A stretch of 64,000 nucleotides of DNA from Proales similis (lineage: Eukaryota; Rotifera; Eurotatoria; Ploima; Proalidae): assembly GCA_019059635.1 (NCBI GenBank), contig JAGVRJ010000009.1, forward strand, positions 558,001 to 622,000, written 5' to 3'. How positions within the stretch are numbered: position 1 is the stretch's first letter; each line of letters starts with the position of its first letter. A program made the position numbers and the translations under genes. The notes under the pieces are model-generated. The model saw only the letters and a list, made by a program, of their open reading frames with translations. It was not told the origin of the DNA and ran no database searches. Below are positions 1-10,465 of this stretch, piece by piece.

Positions 1-736
1 CGGCCACTTGAAGAACAAACTGCATGACAGTGCCCACCAGATTGATGAGGGCAATGGCCAAAAAGGCAAAGTAGCCGCCCGGCTTGATAGTTCTCAACAG
101 CTCGCTCGGGTCCGGATTGGTGGCCACGACGATACTGGTGGTGAAATGGGCCGAGTTGGTGGCGTTCTCCTCGTCGTTGTTCATCTGGACTCGGCTGCTT
201 TTGCTTGACTTTGAGCGAATTTTGCGAGCGGAGGGAAAGTACAAGTCACTTTCGGTTGGATTTCGTCGCCACCTTTTCGACCGCCGGGCCACAAACGAAT
301 CGACCCAGTCGACGTGACGATCGGCCATTATGAGAAACACCAGGCCGGCCAATTCGACCAGAACGGCAAATAGACAGAATGCCGAGCTGCACACCAAAAG
401 TATTCGCGAGTCGTACAGACGACTGTTGACGAACGCTGCAAAGTTGGGAAGGTGCTCGTACCGCAGACAGCTGTACTCGCCAAACAGACTCGTTGTCGCG
501 ATGTAACAGTATTGCCAGAGACCTCCCTTGGCCGTGGGGATGTACTCGTTTATGTTGAGCACAAACCAGTCGTTGGTGCCCACAGAAATGCCCTGAAGTA
601 TGCCGGACACGACCAATAAAGCCAAGCCGAACCCCTGAAGAGCAATCAAACGATTCATGTAGGCGCGTTGAGATAGCACAAACTGCTCTTGCACAGAGCT
701 ATTGACGGTTGATTGACCCGAACTTGGCGACTTCAT
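1..736 (-). CDS. Claudin/PMP22-like tetraspan membrane protein, 3' end outside the window
   Basis: The minus strand reads openly from an ATG at 736 to the window edge, about 245 codons without a stop and without an obvious intron. An in-frame TAG lies about 20 codons upstream of the ATG, which fixes the start. A first hydrophobic segment (about residues 32-50) is followed by an extracellular loop with the family signature W-x(n)-GLW-x2-C-x12-C, then a second hydrophobic segment, a basic Arg/Lys/Ser-rich loop, and a third hydrophobic segment just before the edge. Claudin/PMP22/EMP proteins have four membrane passes and act in cell junctions or membrane organisation; the fourth pass should lie to the left of the window. 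The family assignment rests on the GLW-C-C signature and topology; I cannot name the ortholog. Confidence 0.72.
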   Translation of the reverse strand, partial: MKSPSSGQSTVNSSVQEQFVLSQRAYMNRLIALQGFGLALLVVSGILQGISVGTNDWFVLNINEYIPTAKGGLWQYCYIATTSLFGEYSCLRYEHLPNFAAFVNSRLYDSRILLVCSSAFCLFAVLVELAGLVFLIMADRHVDWVDSFVARRSKRWRRNPTESDLYFPSARKIRSKSSKSSRVQMNNDEENATNSAHFTTSIVVATNPDPSELLRTIKPGGYFAFLAIALINLVGTVMQFVLQVA

Positions 737-1682
737 CGTTGCTTTCAAATCAGTTTTTAACGCAGCACGAGCGTCATTGGAAAATTGCGATCTCTATTGA
801 ACAAAATTTGCTGCTCCTGAAACTCTTAAATGGTCAGCTCCAGTCTAAAACTAAAGAAGCGAAAAAATTTAACACGAACATGAGAAAGAGTGGGAGGGAG
901 AGCGAGCGAGCCAGCCAACGGCATATTCGATTCGTGCTAAAATGGAGAGTGAAAGGAAAATTCAAATGTTGCTCAAGTTGACCGACACAAGAGAGACACG
1001 TGTGCAGAGTAGCCCAAGCTTATCGACTGTATCCCGTTGGCCGCTGTCGATTATTAAGAATGCAAATTGAACCCACTCATCATCATGATCAAACAAAGTA
1101 AAGCGCAAGCGCTTAAGAACAAACTGAGATTGAACTGAGACGTGCGTGTGGGCGAACTTCGAGCACGAGAGGAAAAAAATCAACAAGCAAAGATTGCAAA
1201 GTGTGTAGGCAATTTAATAACAACGCGGACCTATGTGTTTAGGAAGCTCGCTGTGGCCCGAACAGATAGGAAAGCGCGCCCCAGATGAGCGGTGCTCTAC
1301 TCTTGTGGGCCAGGATGATAAACAAGCTTTTTGCGCTTATTAAAACTCTCTAATTTATGGATATTTTGAATCCATATTTGATGTTTAGCTCATCTTGGCA
1401 AACTCGAGTTTGTTCACGTTCGCTCGATGTCGCTTGCCAAATTGGCACAGTTGTTCTATGCACCCGATGCTCGGCCACGATGTAAAGCAAGCTGATGTTG
1501 ACGCCCGGTCGATTAAAATGTATCAGGAATTGTGTGTTGACGGGTAATGAGCGAGAGAGTTAAAACAAAAAATAAATTGACACAAGCAACAGGAAATGAG
1601 GCGATTTTATTCGATTTTAAATGAAACGTAGAGGTTTCGTCCGCATCCAGTTTGTACATTTGTTGCTCAGCGAAAATGTTGC
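737..1682. other. Intergenic, no gene seen
   Basis: Space between the 5' end of the claudin-like gene and the 3' end of PIGS. Short open frames on both strands lack codon structure or recognisable protein. It should hold the claudin-like promoter and the PIGS 3' untranslated region. Nothing else is seen. Confidence 0.5.
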
Positions 1683-4045
1683 TCAGTCGCTCTTTTCCTT
1701 GGCCACTCGCATTTTTTTCAACCAAGCGATCACTGCGCTCACGCTTAGTAGAACTGGGATGCCGACGGGCACGAACAGCGGAATGTAAATGGCGAACCTT
1801 TGAAAATAAAAGACCATGGGAACGATGCGAAGCAGTTGAGAGACAAATTACTTTTGATCATCGGGAAAGTAGAGCTTTTCCAATAGGGACGGATCGAAAA
1901 ACGCCTTCTCTGCCAATCAAAGAGAAGATGACTGTTGCGGTTTGATTGACTTGGAAGTTAGACTGGAGTACCTGAGGCAATGAAAGCGGCCTTGCTCTGC
2001 ATGAACGCTTGCTCGATTCGGCCGTTTCGTAGCGATCTGACCGAGTCCAATGTTGAGAATGTGGCCAAAGTGACCTTGAATTTGAATGTTAGACAACTGG
2101 CGCTAGAGGTGTTGGCCCTTGGTCGTTTACCTGTTCAGCAATGGCGTCACCAATCACCATGTTTTGAATTTTGTTCAGCAGCAGCGCCAGCGAGTTAAGT
2201 GTGTTGATGCAGTTCACTTGGTTCTCGATGGTTTTGCGCAGTAAATACGAATAAATCTCCTGAAATGCCAATAATTCATTTGAAGTCTATTTTGCGTGCG
2301 TCTCAAATTACGGTCGAGTAGATTCCGGCTCGTTTCAGTTGAACGTGATTCTTGGCAGAATTATGAGACAGCTGGTCGGCCAATAAACATTTAATTCTTG
2401 CTCGAATTGTTTCTTACCCGATTGAGCTTCACTCCAATCAGATGAAGAAACTGCGTCAGAAAGAATCGAGTCGCTTCATCGCTCGTTTGTTGCAAATGCT
2501 CAAGATCATTGCCGATGAACACTCCGCCCCATTTGGGCACCAGGTAAGCGCTGACTCGTTCGTCTTGTGTTGTCGATTCGTTTCGATTAGATGCTGACGA
2601 GTGAGGCGATTAGAATTGAAACCTTTTTGTTTGTCAGCAACAATGTACATGGGACGTTTGGCGGGCACATAAAGAACGAACTCGATGGAGGAGACGTCGC
2701 TGACCTTTGAGCCGATGCGACTTTCAAGATGATTTGTGAGCAATGACAAATGCTCTGGCTGCACAAAATAGAACTGCTCTGATTGCGCATTGGCAATCTG
2801 CTGCTTAACCACGTTCTTCTCATCGTCGAACTGGGTGTAGAGGAGAGTTTGTGCTTTTAGACTAAAGTTCACATATGGGCTGAGTTGGTCCAGAATAGGC
2901 TTGAAATTCTCTGATATTTTTAATTTTCAAATTTAAAAGTCGGCTCGTGTCAAGATTGTGCGACTGGCTTACTTGTAACAGCGGTCTCAATGTCCCAATT
3001 CAAATTAGAGCCTTCTTCGCTTATCAGACTGAACGTAACTTCATATTCTCGGTCAAAATTCATTACGCCAATCTCCTCTTTGGAAGGCTTTAAAATTAGG
3101 CAATTCTAAAAAACGGCTTCAAGCAAAGTTGGGCAATCAGCTACCGCTTCTCTGTTCATGCTCAGTCTGCTCATCGCTTTCTCCAGCTGTTCTGCTTGCA
3201 GCCATTCGGTAAAAATCAACCGTTCGAGTGCGCCGTTTTCTTCATTTCTAATCATTTTACAGCTTCGTTTCAATCCGAACGCTGCTCACCTATGCTGCTG
3301 TCGACGTAAATTCTGTCCAAAATTGCAAAATAGCTCTCGATTGCAAACAGTTTGGCCGTTTGCCGATTCAAGAAGACAATCTGCACTGTGCCGAGGTCGG
3401 CCGCTTTCAAAGAGAGCTTTCGATCGAGTTCTAGAAATCACCAAATTTAATTTTCAAAAGCTAGTTAGAGAAGAGGATTTGAGCAATGACCCTCAACTGT
3501 CTGGCAGTTGTTCAACTTTGTCAGTTCTTCTTGTGCTGCAGCTCGTGTGTGAACCGCAAAGTTGAAATTAAACATTGAATCCGCTCTTGCTGCAAGAAGA
3601 CAGGGTATTGAAAAATAAAAGGATTATTGGAGCCGTTTTAAAATGACCTGACCATTGTCAAGGCGACGTATCTTCTCTCCGAGTTTGTCCAGCTGCTTCT
3701 CGTCTACGGACGAGGATGACAAGTCGACAACTTGAATGGACACGCGTGCTTCAATCAAATTGGTTGCTTGAAGAGATTTTATTTGATCGAATGGCAGCGC
3801 GGCTCGATAAGTGCTCGTTGTGTAGAGCCAGATGGGCAGGCCGATCAGAATGAACGCAACGATGTAGTAGATGGTGTTGAAAATGAGTATTCGATTCACT
3901 AAATCGAATTCAATTTCATCAATTCGGCGCAAGCATAAAAAACAATTTGAAACCAACAATTCTGGCTGCTCTGTTCGATGTCCTCATTTCTGCGCTCGAT
4001 CTCGCTCATTTTGGCGTCCTCTTTAGATTCGTTCGATTCGCTCAT
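1683..4045 (-). CDS. PIGS: GPI transamidase component PIG-S (multi-exon)
   Basis: PIG-S is a subunit of the ER-membrane GPI transamidase that attaches GPI anchors to proteins. Exon 1 (3958-4045) starts with MSESNESKED. Exon 2 (3648-3898) carries the N-terminal membrane segment followed by the PIG-S-typical stretch TTSTYRAALPF. A middle exon around 2590-2880 reads SRIGSKVSDVSSIEFVLYVP, matching the family's ESRLGSS..LNFLLYVP region. Next come WGGVFIGNDL (around 2410-2540) and LNSLALLLNKIQNMVIGD (around 2130-2230). The last two exons give FDPSLLEKLYFPDDQK and FAIYIPLFVPVGIPVLL, the conserved C-terminal segment and second membrane pass. The final exon is 1683-1797, with the stop at 1683-1685. 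About ten exons are needed; I fixed the first two and the last precisely and the others only approximately. Confidence 0.9.
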
Positions 4046-4392
4046 ACTTGCACCTGGCCCTTCCTTAACCCGTCTGACTGAAACGACCCTATGCCCACTA
4101 GCTGCCTGTGAATCAGAATAAATTTCATCAACCGTTTATCTCCTTCAAATGGAGTGTCTAGTTCCATCCGATTCGATATTTCTTTTTCAATTAGCTAGAA
4201 TTTTTTGAGTTTGTTGTTGTTGTTGGCCTCTTATTTTTTAATAATATTTGCTGATTAAGAGAAGAAAGAGTGAAATAAAGACGAAATCACAATGTTGACA
4301 ATGATGCACTCGAGTCGAATTTAAGGAAATTGTTTTGTTTTGCTTCACCAACTGCACGAGCAGCCTAGAGACAAGTTTGTGATGAACTAGGT
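4046..4392. other. Intergenic, PIGS promoter side / PSMB5 3' side
   Basis: About 350 bp, AT-rich, between two genes on the minus strand. It should contain the PIGS promoter and 5' leader and the PSMB5 3' untranslated region. No other feature is seen. Confidence 0.5.
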
Positions 4393-5436
4393 CTACTGCT
4401 GCTTGACTGGATTGTATTTATAGTGGAGGTCAGTGACATCCTCTTGCGAGACTTTCACCCATCCAGTGCTCTTCATGTGATAGACTTGAATGAAGTGAAA
4501 GCGTCAAGACCGACTGGATAGGCCGAAGAGATGAGGAAGAAGAACGACTCACTTAAGACTCGACCACCAGACATGGCATCTCTATGAGTGGCATGGTAGA
4601 TGGCGCGTCGACCCAGCTCCTGCGCTTCTGTGTCGCTCAAGTCCCATCTTCAAGTTTGATTCAAGAGCTGCACTGACACGAATAGATGCCCAAGTATGCG
4701 CTCACCTGTACTCACTGTCCAGTATACCGTAGGCGTACGTGGACCCACTGCCGCAAGAGAATATGTCGTTGGTGATTCTTGTGCCATCGTCACTGACATA
4801 GTAGAGACCGGGACCCTTTTATCGAACTGACTTTCTGCGTCAGGAGGCGAGCTGCAGAGACTTACTCGCTTGTCCCAGCCAGCGATCATGGTTCCCATGG
4901 AGAGGCCCATGTTTTTGTACGAGTAAATCATGTTGGAGAGAATTTTGGAAGCGCCCGCGACCGAGATGCGCTCTTTGTTTCGCAGTTCGTAGATTCGGCA
5001 TTGCTTGGCCAGAACGCGCTCCCAGAACTGACAGTCGGCGGCACCACCGGCCATAGTGCCGAGCAGGTACGGATTGATCTCGATCACCTTCTTGACCGTC
5101 TGCGAAGCAATGTATGGACCGGCCGTGGCTCGTGAGTCTACTGCCACAATCACACCGCCGTTGAATTTGAAGGCCAATGTGGTCGTGCCCTTGTTGAAGT
5201 TTATCTTCACTGGCGCGTCTGGTCGCTTGTACTGCTCGAGAAATTGCTTTGGCTTTCATTTTTGCGAGAACATTACAAATATGGAGAAAAAAACATGACG
5301 AGAACGCGAGGACAATTACGTCACTGCATGGCGGAACTTGGATTGAGCTAATGCTGGAGGCGATCGGAGCGTTCGTGGTCATTAGACGAGACTCTCTCAA
5401 CAAGTCTTCTTCATTCTGCTGCACGGTGGTAAGCAT
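4393..5436 (-). CDS. PSMB5: 20S proteasome subunit beta type-5
   Basis: This is the beta5 subunit with chymotrypsin-like activity in the 20S core. Five exons join in frame: 5320-5436, 4866-5252, 4706-4815, 4553-4647 and 4393-4484, giving 266 residues. A propeptide of about 61 residues ends in Gly before the mature N-terminus TTTLAFKF; Thr62 is therefore the catalytic Thr1. The family's Asp17, Arg19 and Lys33 correspond to Asp78, Arg80 and Lys94, all present. The stretches [20 protein letters not shown] and [15 protein letters not shown] are nearly identical to animal beta5. The propeptide is short and unlike the vertebrate one. All four introns are GT-AG. There is no sign of an immunoproteasome variant. 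The gene lies head-to-head with M6PR about 715 bp away. Confidence 0.97.
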
Positions 5437-6150
5437 TCTGCTCGAAATGGAGTCGTTTCAGGCCTCTAAAGGTTCATTGAACGAGTGTTGAGATTGACGA
5501 GCGGTTTGAATGAGCGCGAATGATCGAGTGTATTAATGACGGTGCTTGATTGAAGAGAAACGAAAAGAGATTTTGAAATTAGCTCAAAACTACATTGCAA
5601 TGTGGCTTGATTGTGACAAGGAGCCTTGAATTTGTCTTATGCGGCGTCGTCCGCGTGTTAGACTTGCGCTTCGTGGACAGTTCGCTGCTTGTTTAAACAA
5701 GAGACCAGTCAGAGAAGCGGAGCAAAAAAAAGAGAGACAGAGAGAAAGAGAGGAGGCCAGCAAGTTTGTAATTGGACTAAATCCAAACTTAAATTCGACT
5801 CGTGTCGCACACACGTCGAATAGATCGAGAGCACAAGTTCGACATCTGCTGCCAACTATGCGCGATGTGATTGTATTACGTCTGCCAGTTCTTGAATGCA
5901 TAATTTTTTTCCCTCATTCTAAAGCGCATGCAATGTAGCGCTTGATTATGAAGCAACTAGAATTGGCCAAGGTTAATGGCGTATGAGCTAAATTTAATTT
6001 GAAATGTTTTGAGAAAGGGAGAAGTAGGCTTGGCGGAAAGCAAACGAGAGCCATTCATCAGCCATTGAGGCACCTAGTGGAACAGCCAACTCACTCAAGT
6101 CTTGCTTCGTTCGGCATTTTAGAATCGCATCAATACCGTTTTGCCAAAGA
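5437..6150. other. Divergent intergenic region PSMB5/M6PR
   Basis: Contains the start regions of two divergently transcribed genes. A purine-rich patch (about 5725-5755) is the only compositional feature. Small open frames on both strands overlap each other and look random. Confidence 0.5.
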
Positions 6151-7415
6151 ATGGATCTGAAGTTTCTACTCTGTTTGATGGTCTCTGTCGTGTGGGTCTA
6201 TGCAGACGAGACGACCACTGTGGCGAGCTCGGCGGCGGCGGCGATTGATTGTCAACTTCAGGAGTCAAGTCCTCGCGAGCAGAAACTGCTCAAGCAAATT
6301 CAATTGTTGAAGAACCAGCAGTTCGAGGTGTCCGACGATGAACATTTGTACCATTTCACTGTTTGCGGCACAGCCAAAGGAAGCTCGATTGCCGAAGCGG
6401 GCCTCACTCAGACGAACATTCAAACGCAGAAAACTGTGGTAATCGGCCGTCTCTCGGATGTCGACATTGAATCAAATCGTGAGTCGTAAGGCATTCAATG
6501 TTGTATTTGCTCATTACTCACAACGCCTTGCGTTTTCAGTCAAATCTATTCGAGTGGTGTACAAAGACGGTGACAACTACCCGAACGCGTGCAACAAGGC
6601 CAGACGAGCGGCAGTGATTTATTTCACTTGCGACCCCAAAGCGGTTTGTACTGCCGTTTAAATTGGTCAAAGCCGGCGATCTAAAACGCTCTTGCTTTTC
6701 GCAGACCAAAGCGAGCTTTTCTTTGATCGAGGAGAATAACCAACGAGAGGAGAACTGCGCCTACATATTCGAGCTGGTAACTGCGCAAGTCTGCCAAGAC
6801 CCGCCGAACGAGAGCACAACAACAACAACAACAGCAAGCACCAGCACGACGTCTTCAACTGCAACGGTGACCACTAGCAGCTCTACAACCACACCAACGA
6901 CCAGTTCAGTGACAACAACTCAAACACAGGTACCCAGCAATCAGTCGACAACCACACAAAGCTCGACGACTGCTGCCAAACAGCCGGCCCCTTCCGATGA
7001 CAAGAAATCGGCCAAGTTCGGTGCTTTGTCAATTACGTTGATCATGTAATTCTTGTTCGCGTGCGTTGATTCCGTCGAATTTAGCTTTGAGGTTTGCTCA
7101 AGTGTTTTCCTTGTGATCTGCGCCTACTTGGTTCTGGGCACAACCTACATGAGAGTGGTTAAAAACGCCCGTGGCTGGGACCAGATTCCCAACTGGCCCC
7201 TGTGGAGTGCTCTGATCGGTAAAGCGACGGTAAGCCGCCCTTGCCCAATGTTGCTTTTGACTAATTTCCAACTCAAATTTCAATTTAACGCCGATCAGGA
7301 TGTGTTCACTTGCAACAGACGCCGCACCAATTACAGCAATTACGAAAATCTGAACACGGACGCTTCGGATGACGAAGCACTTCTCAATAACGACGACAAC
7401 TTGTTGAACATTTAA
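6151..7415 (+). CDS. M6PR: Cation-dependent mannose-6-phosphate receptor
   Basis: Type I membrane receptor that sorts mannose-6-phosphate-tagged hydrolases from Golgi to endosomes. Five exons (6151-6478, 6540-6643, 6705-7045, 7103-7229, 7299-7415) keep frame and encode 338 residues. A signal peptide covers about residues 1-18. The lumenal domain (about 34-175) has six cysteines (34, 72, 127, 140, 162, 174) as in vertebrate CD-MPR. The four ligand residues known for CD-MPR have clear counterparts: Gln87 (in GLTQTN), Arg131/132 (in ARRAAV), Glu153/154 (in SLIEEN) and Tyr164 (in NCAYIF). A Ser/Thr-rich stalk (about 180-240) precedes the membrane segment (about 250-272). The tail carries YENL (315-318), DDEALL (324-329) and, at the C-terminus, DDNLL, a D-x-x-L-L GGA-binding motif equivalent to DDHLL of the mammalian protein. 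All four introns are 57-69 bp. Confidence 0.92.
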
Positions 7416-10400
7416 GTCAAAATTAACTCTCTTCGTTGGCTTGTTTTCTTAGAAGCACACAACACAGCCGCCTTTTACTTTATTTTTTGTGATTGCACTC
7501 AGCTGCAGCAGTATGAAACCGACTCAAGAGCCCACCTACATAAACCGCACAAAACGCTGATCAAAAATTTATTCCAGTTTTAGCCAAACAGTTTAACCAT
7601 TGTGATGATATACATTTCTATATATGTGTACGTTGATTCTTGAATACCCCGACCCGGGACGACGGCCAATACGACGACAATTAAGCCCAGCTTTTCATCG
7701 ATCGAAATCAACTCATGCATGTTTCTTATTTATTCCATTGTTTGAGAGTGAGCTCGCTTAAGAAAATTGACGAGCGGCTTTCGCTTCTTTCTTCATTAAA
7801 TAAAATCACAAAAAAAAAAAAACTCCGACTAGGCCTGGCGGCCATTTCCGACGTTATTCTTTTTCCTTCTATGTTTTTGTTCGTTCTTGTATGTTTTAAG
7901 TGCGCGCGTCAAAGAGAGCTAAAGAGTCCGACAGAGTCGAGAAGCTTGACTAAATCGATATTTCCATCTCATCCAGCATTCTACCTAGCATCAATCGCTT
8001 CGGGCTTCTTCCTCAATTTTTCGTGCGCCGATAAATAACTTTTCATGTTTATTAATACTTCCGAAATGATTGTTGCTTAATAAGCTGGATCGGATTTAAA
8101 ACACATCCATTTGGGTATTGGACTTGCTCGCCGCATGGTGCGAGCAAAACAAAATGAAGCAAATTGAAGTTGAAAAAAAAAAAGAGGAAGAGAGAAAGAG
8201 GCAAAAATTTATCCGATAGTGAATAAGCCGATGGAAAGAAAAACAGCTCCGATCGATCGGGAAATTAGTGTCGATATTTATTGGATCATAGAAAAGGCAG
8301 ACGATCTGTAGTCTCAATTTCATTATGTTGACTAGTAATAATCTCAAAGTGCTTGAGTCCATTATACGAGCAAGAGCACATTTGACGCTCGAAGCAGGAA
8401 GAGAAAAAAAGAGAGCGCGATAGAGGCATCATCTTCGTTTGGGTCGTTAGACAAAAGTGGCAGCTAGAACGGAGTCTGCCGCACTCTGTGCTCTGATAAT
8501 TCTCTGACATACATGGTTGTAATGCTGAACATACCAGCATCAATCTGGCTTGAAAGCATTCCTTTCTTCCTTGAGCGTCAATGCTCTCATTAATAATAAT
8601 AAATAAATAAATAATTTATAGCCGTGAATAATAATTGTATTTCAAAATAAAACCCGAAAATGGGGATTGAGGGTGGTGCCAATTGCAAATTATTGATTTT
8701 TTCCCTCTATGCCTCTAGTCAGCGCGCGAGCTAGCGAAAAGCTTAACTATTGAGCGTACATACGCCTTAGATTAGGAGTCATTGTGTCGCCATCGCTGCC
8801 GTCGTCGTCGTCGTCGTCGTTGCTGTCGTTTACTTTTACTCGCAATCAGTATACACACATGCGCCTATCTGACAATTAGTCGCTATTTTAACCTAAACCG
8901 TCGACTCGGAGTTAGACAACCACAGAGTTTCAATCAGCGGTTTCGATTCTCATTTACATTCTTGCCAGTTTTATGTTTACTTGCTGGGACGAGATTTGTC
9001 AAGCAGCTGCATCAAGTGAGACATAACACAGACAGCTACTACGTGTCGTCGTCGTCGTCGTCCAAATTGACAGTAGCTTGCATTCAGGCGATGGAATAAT
9101 TAGCAAGTTACTGTCACTATCGCGCAATTTCGTATAAGCAGTGTGTTGTCGAGCAGAAGCAGAGGCCGCTTAATCATTACAATCGATCGAATTTCCAAGC
9201 ATGCATTGAATATTGATTGAATTGCGATGACAGTAAAGACAAATGGCTGATAAATTATGGTCGCCGCCTATTTTCAAGAGGCGAGTTTCCGACTCGATTT
9301 AGAATTATGTGCTTATGTGAGTGTGAGTGAGGGAGTGTGCCTCTGTTTTGGTGCATCCCTCTTCCTCTGCCTCTCTCTCTCTACTCTTTCTCGTTCGGGT
9401 TCGTCTTTGCTCCAATGAGTGACTAAGCCTGGAAGTAAGTCAAGCGGTTTGCTGAGCCAAGAGTGTCAAGATTCTCTCCAGCTTGCTCACCAAGTCAATT
9501 TCATCTGCGCTTGCTTTTATTTGCTCTTCTCTCTCTTTTGATATCTTAACACCGCCTAACTGACACATGACATGAACTGGTCACTGTTTCTATGAATTTC
9601 AAATCAGGCCAAGTAACAATGAGCAAGCAAGCGAGCGAATGAATGAATTAATGAATGGCCATGAATTTGAGTTCGCCGCCGCCCTAAATAATGGCCAACA
9701 AAGAGCGAGAAAAAATCCAAACAACAAAAAGACAAATGAATGACTTGGACGCGCATTACAAAGGTCATCAATCAAAAACAAGAAAAGCAACTCTCATTCC
9801 ACGACTGTTAATCCGGTCATTCAAATTATGTTCGAGCAAAGGCTGTAGCTGTGGTTAAGGACCAGCGAGCGTCTGAATTTCGACGAAAACGAATCAGTCA
9901 AAGTCAGAATCAGTAAATTTCAAGTTAGTGAGCCTCGACTGGCAAGCATCGATTTTGAAGAAAAGCGATAGCCGCTCTAATCTTCGGAGACAGTCTATCA
10001 CGCGACTTCGAGATAGTTGCGTGTACGAGCAAAATCTTTAACCATTTAATTGCATCATTTAATCGCATAAAAGGCTCCACATAATATTCGCAAAATTATT
10101 CTCATTCTGTGTGTGTGTGTGTATGTAAATTATTATCAGCCCGAGCACATACCATGAATAGAAAAGAGAAAAAAAAAGAGGAAAAAAAAAGAGGAAAAAA
10201 AAGGGGAAAAGAATGCAAGTGGCGAAATGTGCAGCGCTTGACGGCCGGAACAAACTCTGTGACATGCTATTTGGCCTGGGCAAATAGTCGTCTCAAATTT
10301 ACATAGTTTCTTTGTGAATTTAGAACCTGCAGGCGTTGGGCGGACCGGATAGGAGCCAAGGCTACGGCAATGAAACAATCGCGCATGTGCTGGGCGTAAA

Positions 10401-10465
10401 CGTTGGCACACAGACAGCTAGAGAGCGACTGACTTGAGATATTGAAAGCGCACATCTAGCCGGCC
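7416..10465. other. 3 kb intergenic region with simple repeats
   Basis: No convincing gene. It should contain the M6PR 3' untranslated region and the unc-104 promoter and 5' leader. I see two GTC trinucleotide runs (about 8800-8822 and 9045-9062), a GT run (about 10108-10121), a CT-rich patch (about 9365-9390) and a purine-rich A/G tract (about 10165-10205). The Arg-rich open frame near 8782 is just the translated CGT repeat. Confidence 0.55.
8799..8822. repeat. GTC/CGT trinucleotide microsatellite
   Basis: Seven or more uninterrupted GTC units in non-coding sequence. A second, shorter GTC run lies at about 9045-9062. No flanking coding frame supports a protein repeat. Confidence 0.85.

Noticed and set aside
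8782-9099. Open frame with an Arg-rich start (CRHRCRRRRRRRCCR)
   Set aside because: It is the translation of a CGT trinucleotide repeat; nothing after it resembles a protein and no splice or start context supports it.
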